This document shows, one piece after another, positions 61,709-64,000 of a DNA stretch of 64,000 nt. Each line of letters opens with the position of its first letter. The first letter of the stretch is position 1. This DNA is from Alteribacter populi (GTDB taxonomy: Bacteria > Bacillota > Bacilli > Bacillales > Salisediminibacteriaceae): assembly GCF_002352765.1 (NCBI RefSeq), contig NZ_KZ293963.1:766368-830367 (forward strand), read 5' to 3'. Below the pieces are notes generated by a model. That model ran no database searches. It worked only from the letters and a program-made list of their open reading frames with translations, and was not told where the DNA came from. The translations under genes and the position numbers were made by a program.

Positions 61709-62350
61709 TTATTTTTCGCCCTGCCACTCTGCAAAAAATTGATGTAAATACTGCTCTAGAAACGCATGTCGTTCATAAGCTAAACGCTTTCCAGTGAGTG
61801 TATTCATACGTTCTCTAAGCTTTAATAGTTTTTCATAGAAATGATTAATCGCGGTAGATTTTCCTTCCCGATACTCTTTTAAGCTCATTTCTTCCCGGAC
61901 ATTGACTTCCGGGTCATACATTTCGTCTCCCTTTGCCCCTGCATACATAAAGCAGCGGGCAATTCCGAGCGCTCCCAGCGCTTCTAATCGGTCAGCATCT
62001 TGGACTATTTTTGCCTCTAACGTTACCGGTGGTGTATTCTTTCCTCCGCGAAAAGAAATCGAAGCGATGATGCTAACAATTAGATCCACTTCGTTTACTT
62101 GCTCGTTTATAAGCCAATCCTTTACTGCCGCTTTCGCTGTTTCTTCGTCCGGATAAAACTTGTCGTCTGCCAGGTCATGAAGAAGAGCCGCCAATTCACA
62201 GATGAAAGGGTCTCCTCCTTCTTCTTCTGCCAGTTTAACAGCCATCGATCTTACCCGATGCGTATGGTACCAGTCATGTCCTGTATGATCGTGCTTAAAG
62301 AAGTCCCAGGCCCATTGTTCTGCTTTTTTTATTACAGTTGCTTGGTTCAT
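61709..62350 (-). CDS. HD-domain phosphohydrolase (YpgQ-like)
   Basis: The 213-residue HD protein has HDWYHTHRVRSMAVKLAEEE (first His), ELAALLHDLADDKF (the HD pair) and IVQDADRLEALGALGIAR (the distal Asp). B. subtilis YpgQ is an Mn2+-dependent nucleotide pyrophosphohydrolase, and this is its likely homologue. ATG 62350 was chosen; the longer frame to 62401 overlaps the DUF3891 gene. It starts 23 bases after that gene's stop and the two are probably co-transcribed. Confidence 0.85.
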   Translation of the reverse strand: MNQATVIKKAEQWAWDFFKHDHTGHDWYHTHRVRSMAVKLAEEEGGDPFICELAALLHDLADDKFYPDEETAKAAVKDWLINEQVNEVDLIVSIIASISFRGGKNTPPVTLEAKIVQDADRLEALGALGIARCFMYAGAKGDEMYDPEVNVREEMSLKEYREGKSTAINHFYEKLLKLRERMNTLTGKRLAYERHAFLEQYLHQFFAEWQGEK

Positions 62351-62372
62351 TTTTACTTCCCGCCCTTGTCTA

Positions 62373-63152
62373 CTAGGAGTCGAATTTTGAAAAAGTGACA
62401 TTATGATACTGAAATGGTTTCTTCTTGTATAGAGTGTTGATCGTAGCTTGTTTTATTTCATTTTTTTCAAAGTACTTATAAGGAATAGAGACCGTTATCT
62501 CGTCTTTGTAAAACGGGAAGGGATTAAGGAATACTTCATGTTCAGATTGCCACTGCGCCTGAATTTTTTCATTACCTAGTGGTACTAATTGTTGAGGAAA
62601 GCCATCTTGAAACCACAACACTTCTTGTTCTTTTTTTACACCCCACTCGTTCATACAGACGTACAGAGACAAATTATCACAAAGCTGCAGCAACTGAAAG
62701 TGAAAATGAAGACCTTGTTTTTCTCGATCATCAAAAGAAAAATGGCTATGGAGTCTCCTCTGGCGCTTTTCTTCTTTGTTTGTAAATTCACAGCCTATCC
62801 GGTCAATTTTACCGCGGAAAAAGCTCGTATAGTGAAGACTCATTAACAATGCACTGTATTCGTCAATAGCTTCCATCTCATCTACACCTTGTGTGTACGC
62901 ATCAATTTTTTTCTTTATCGGATAATCAACGAAGGATAGAGGCTTGTTCGTTTCATAATGGAGAAGAATGTGTTCATCAAGGTCAGCCCAGCCGCGATCA
63001 TGTTGGGTAATGGCTAGCCCTACTTTGTTAAATTGCTCCTGCATTAAAAACAGATCACGCCGCCACGCTCCTGCTAGCGTACCGGAAATATGGGCATGCC
63101 GGTCTTGTTCCATGAAATAGTATCCGTTTGAGTTTTCACGAATGATCATCAA
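62373..63152 (-). CDS. DUF3891-family protein
   Basis: The 259-residue protein has conserved HAHISGTLAGAWR and ITQHDRGWADLDEHILLHYE near the N-terminus and LHYTSFFRGKIDRIGCEF and LQLCDNLSLYVCMNEWG further on, which fit DUF3891. The several His/Asp motifs resemble HD-like metal sites, but the function is unknown. First gene of the pair with the HD phosphohydrolase. Confidence 0.75.
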   Translation of the reverse strand: MMIIRENSNGYYFMEQDRHAHISGTLAGAWRRDLFLMQEQFNKVGLAITQHDRGWADLDEHILLHYETNKPLSFVDYPIKKKIDAYTQGVDEMEAIDEYSALLMSLHYTSFFRGKIDRIGCEFTNKEEKRQRRLHSHFSFDDREKQGLHFHFQLLQLCDNLSLYVCMNEWGVKKEQEVLWFQDGFPQQLVPLGNEKIQAQWQSEHEVFLNPFPFYKDEITVSIPYKYFEKNEIKQATINTLYKKKPFQYHNVTFSKFDS

Positions 63153-63192
63153 ACCACCCCACTAGTCGAGACATTCCATTTCTAATGTATTC

Positions 63193-63225
63193 ATGTTCAA
63201 AAAGGAAAACCGACTTTTTGAACAT
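63193..63225. repeat. Hairpin with repeat E, copy 2
   Basis: ATGTTCAAAAAG (63193-63204) is the exact complement of CTTTTTGAACAT (63214-63225) with a nine-base loop. The right arm and flank repeat 33806-33824. Confidence 0.6.
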
Positions 63226-63279
63226 CCTCTATATTTCAATTCTTTAATCACTCTATATTTCCCTGCCACTTGCATTAAA

Positions 63280-63312
63280 AATCCTCAGGTAACCGAAATA
63301 CCCGAGGATTTT
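63280..63312 (-). terminator. Terminator of the YhfH-like gene
   Basis: AAATCCTC and GAGGATTT form the outer stem with GGGTA/TACCT inside and a T run on the minus strand. Confidence 0.75.
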
Positions 63313-63323
63313 CCAACATCACG

Positions 63324-63455
63324 TTATTTAATTTCAGACAAACATTCATCACATTGATGATAGTAACAATCGGCCATCTCCTCAAAGACCGTTCCGCATT
63401 TCGTACACTCTTTTGGTGGAAGATTTTGAAAAAACTCTTTGTTGGACATAATCAT
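63324..63455 (-). CDS. YhfH-family zinc-ribbon peptide
   Basis: The 43-residue peptide MIMSNKEFFQNLPPKECTKC has one C-x2-C pair in the first part, then CYYHQCDEC as a second C-x4-C-x2-C group, forming a probable zinc ribbon as in B. subtilis YhfH. The start at 63455 follows GGAGGGG by 7 bases, and the longer frame has no ribosome site. Function unknown. Confidence 0.75.
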   Translation of the reverse strand: MIMSNKEFFQNLPPKECTKCGTVFEEMADCYYHQCDECLSEIK

Positions 63456-63750
63456 TGTTTTTCCCCTCCATCTCTTTATTATTTTCATTGTATTACAACA
63501 ATGTAATTTATTCAACAACTATTATAAAACAGTTAATAAAAATATACCCCACTTTTACAACCAAAAACATGATTTTAACTTTATTTATAGTATTAGTTTT
63601 AATACAGATACTATCTACACTATTGTTATATGACAGGTTAACGAAATGTTGACGGCGCTTTTCCTGCAACTTAATAAATTTCTTTAGCAGAGTATAAAAA
63701 TTTACAGCACTATTGGGGAGGACAGTGTTCGTAGGAATAAAGGAATCCCT
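63456..63750. other. AT-rich intergenic region
   Basis: About 295 bases without supported ORF. A second promoter-like pair (TTGACG 63649-63654, 17 bases, TAATAA 63672-63677) precedes the stronger promoter at 63751. Confidence 0.45.
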
Positions 63751-63779
63751 TTGCCTTTCGAGCTGATGCGGTCTATAAT
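63751..63779 (+). promoter_or_regulatory. Sigma-A promoter of the last gene
   Basis: TTGCCT (63751-63756), 17 bases, then perfect TATAAT (63774-63779), about 58 bases before the ATG. Confidence 0.65.
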
Positions 63780-63837
63780 AATACTGATAGTTTTCTCACA
63801 TACAAAAGAGGTTTTGTTCGACAAGGAGGTTTAACGG

Positions 63838-64000
63838 ATGGCTTTAAAAAAGTGGCTTTCATTCACGTTTGTATTAACGGCTTTCTTCTTAACACCAGTC
63901 GCATCAACATTTGCAGCTGAAGGTGGAAATGGGGAAGAAGAAGGTGTATCGTTAATCACTCAAGGTCCGCTCGTCATTATGGGAGTGGCAACGATTATCG
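63838..64000 (+). CDS. Secreted or membrane protein, 3' truncated by window edge
   Basis: The ATG follows AAGGAGG. The first residues form a signal peptide (KKWLSFTFVLTAFFLTPVASTFA) ending at a likely AxA-type site, then an acidic stretch (EGGNGEEEG) and the start of a hydrophobic segment (GPLVIMGVATII). Only 54 codons are visible and no family can be assigned. Confidence 0.7.
   Translation, partial: MALKKWLSFTFVLTAFFLTPVASTFAAEGGNGEEEGVSLITQGPLVIMGVATII

Overview
The window is chromosomal DNA of a low-GC, endospore-forming Bacillaceae bacterium, most likely a salt- or alkali-adapted relative of Bacillus/Alkalihalobacillus/Salipaludibacillus. The evidence is the protein families and Bacillus-type gene order (CoA-binding protein-parE-parC; ypsA-gpsB-rnpB-ypsC; cotD next to mrfB), AGGAGG ribosome sites, GTG/TTG starts, a type B RNase P RNA, spore coat and germinant-receptor genes, and three separate osmoprotectant uptake systems. 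The species itself cannot be read from the sequence.

Region by region: 1-5.4 kb holds a PucR-type regulator (its start lies outside the window) followed by mmsA and a class III aminotransferase, probably a beta-alanine or omega-amino-acid catabolic operon, and then a hotdog thioesterase. 5.7-8.0 kb is a two-gene GMC dehydrogenase. 8.1-9.5 kb is a decay zone with a broken LAGLIDADG endonuclease gene and a second ruined frame. 9.5-13.5 kb (minus) has a DinB protein, two GNAT acetyltransferases, an unlisted 29-codon membrane peptide and a MacB-type ABC exporter behind a good sigma-A promoter with an operator-like palindrome. 13.6-18.1 kb is parE-parC with a LexA-type box upstream. 18.5-22.2 kb has a CoA-binding protein, a universal stress protein and an OpuC/BilE/EgtU-like importer whose permease and binding protein are fused. 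22.5-30.9 kb has a CapA-like protein, an M32 carboxypeptidase, a HesB-like protein, the opuA glycine-betaine operon and the RlmL-like methyltransferase. 31-38.5 kb is rnpB, an RNase HI-like gene, gpsB, ypsA, a repeat-expanded cotD, a ferredoxin, a DnaQ-like/DUF294 pair and mrfB. 38.6-42.3 kb is a gerA-type germinant receptor operon on the opposite strand, lying between mrfB and mrfA (42.7-45.0 kb).

45-49 kb is the most rearranged part. An IS110-family transposase has a long structured noncoding flank, the position of the bridge RNA in IS1111-type elements. GC-rich repeats lie on both sides of it. Next comes mgtE, preceded by an M-box magnesium riboswitch with terminator and a 13-codon leader ORF. 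A second, shortened M-box lies directly after the mgtE stop codon with no recognisable gene behind it. 49.4-64 kb has a YmaF protein, a polysaccharide deacetylase, queD-queE behind a probable preQ1-I riboswitch that covers the queD ribosome site, a BCCT transporter, a glycerophosphodiester phosphodiesterase, a lysophospholipase-like hydrolase, a PfpI protein, phaR-phaC, a cytochrome P450, an HD hydrolase, a DUF3891 protein, a YhfH zinc-ribbon peptide and the start of a secreted or membrane protein.

Several families of dispersed intergenic repeats recur within the 64 kb (22.4/42.5 kb; 42.7/54.9/56.3 kb; 55.0/60.1 kb; 13.55/42.3 kb; 33.8/63.2 kb; 45.4/47.2 kb). The functional themes are osmoprotection (opuA, the fused importer, BCCT), sporulation and germination (cotD, gerABC), DNA topology and repair (parEC, mrfA/mrfB), RNA-based regulation (M-box, preQ1) and carbon storage (phaRC).
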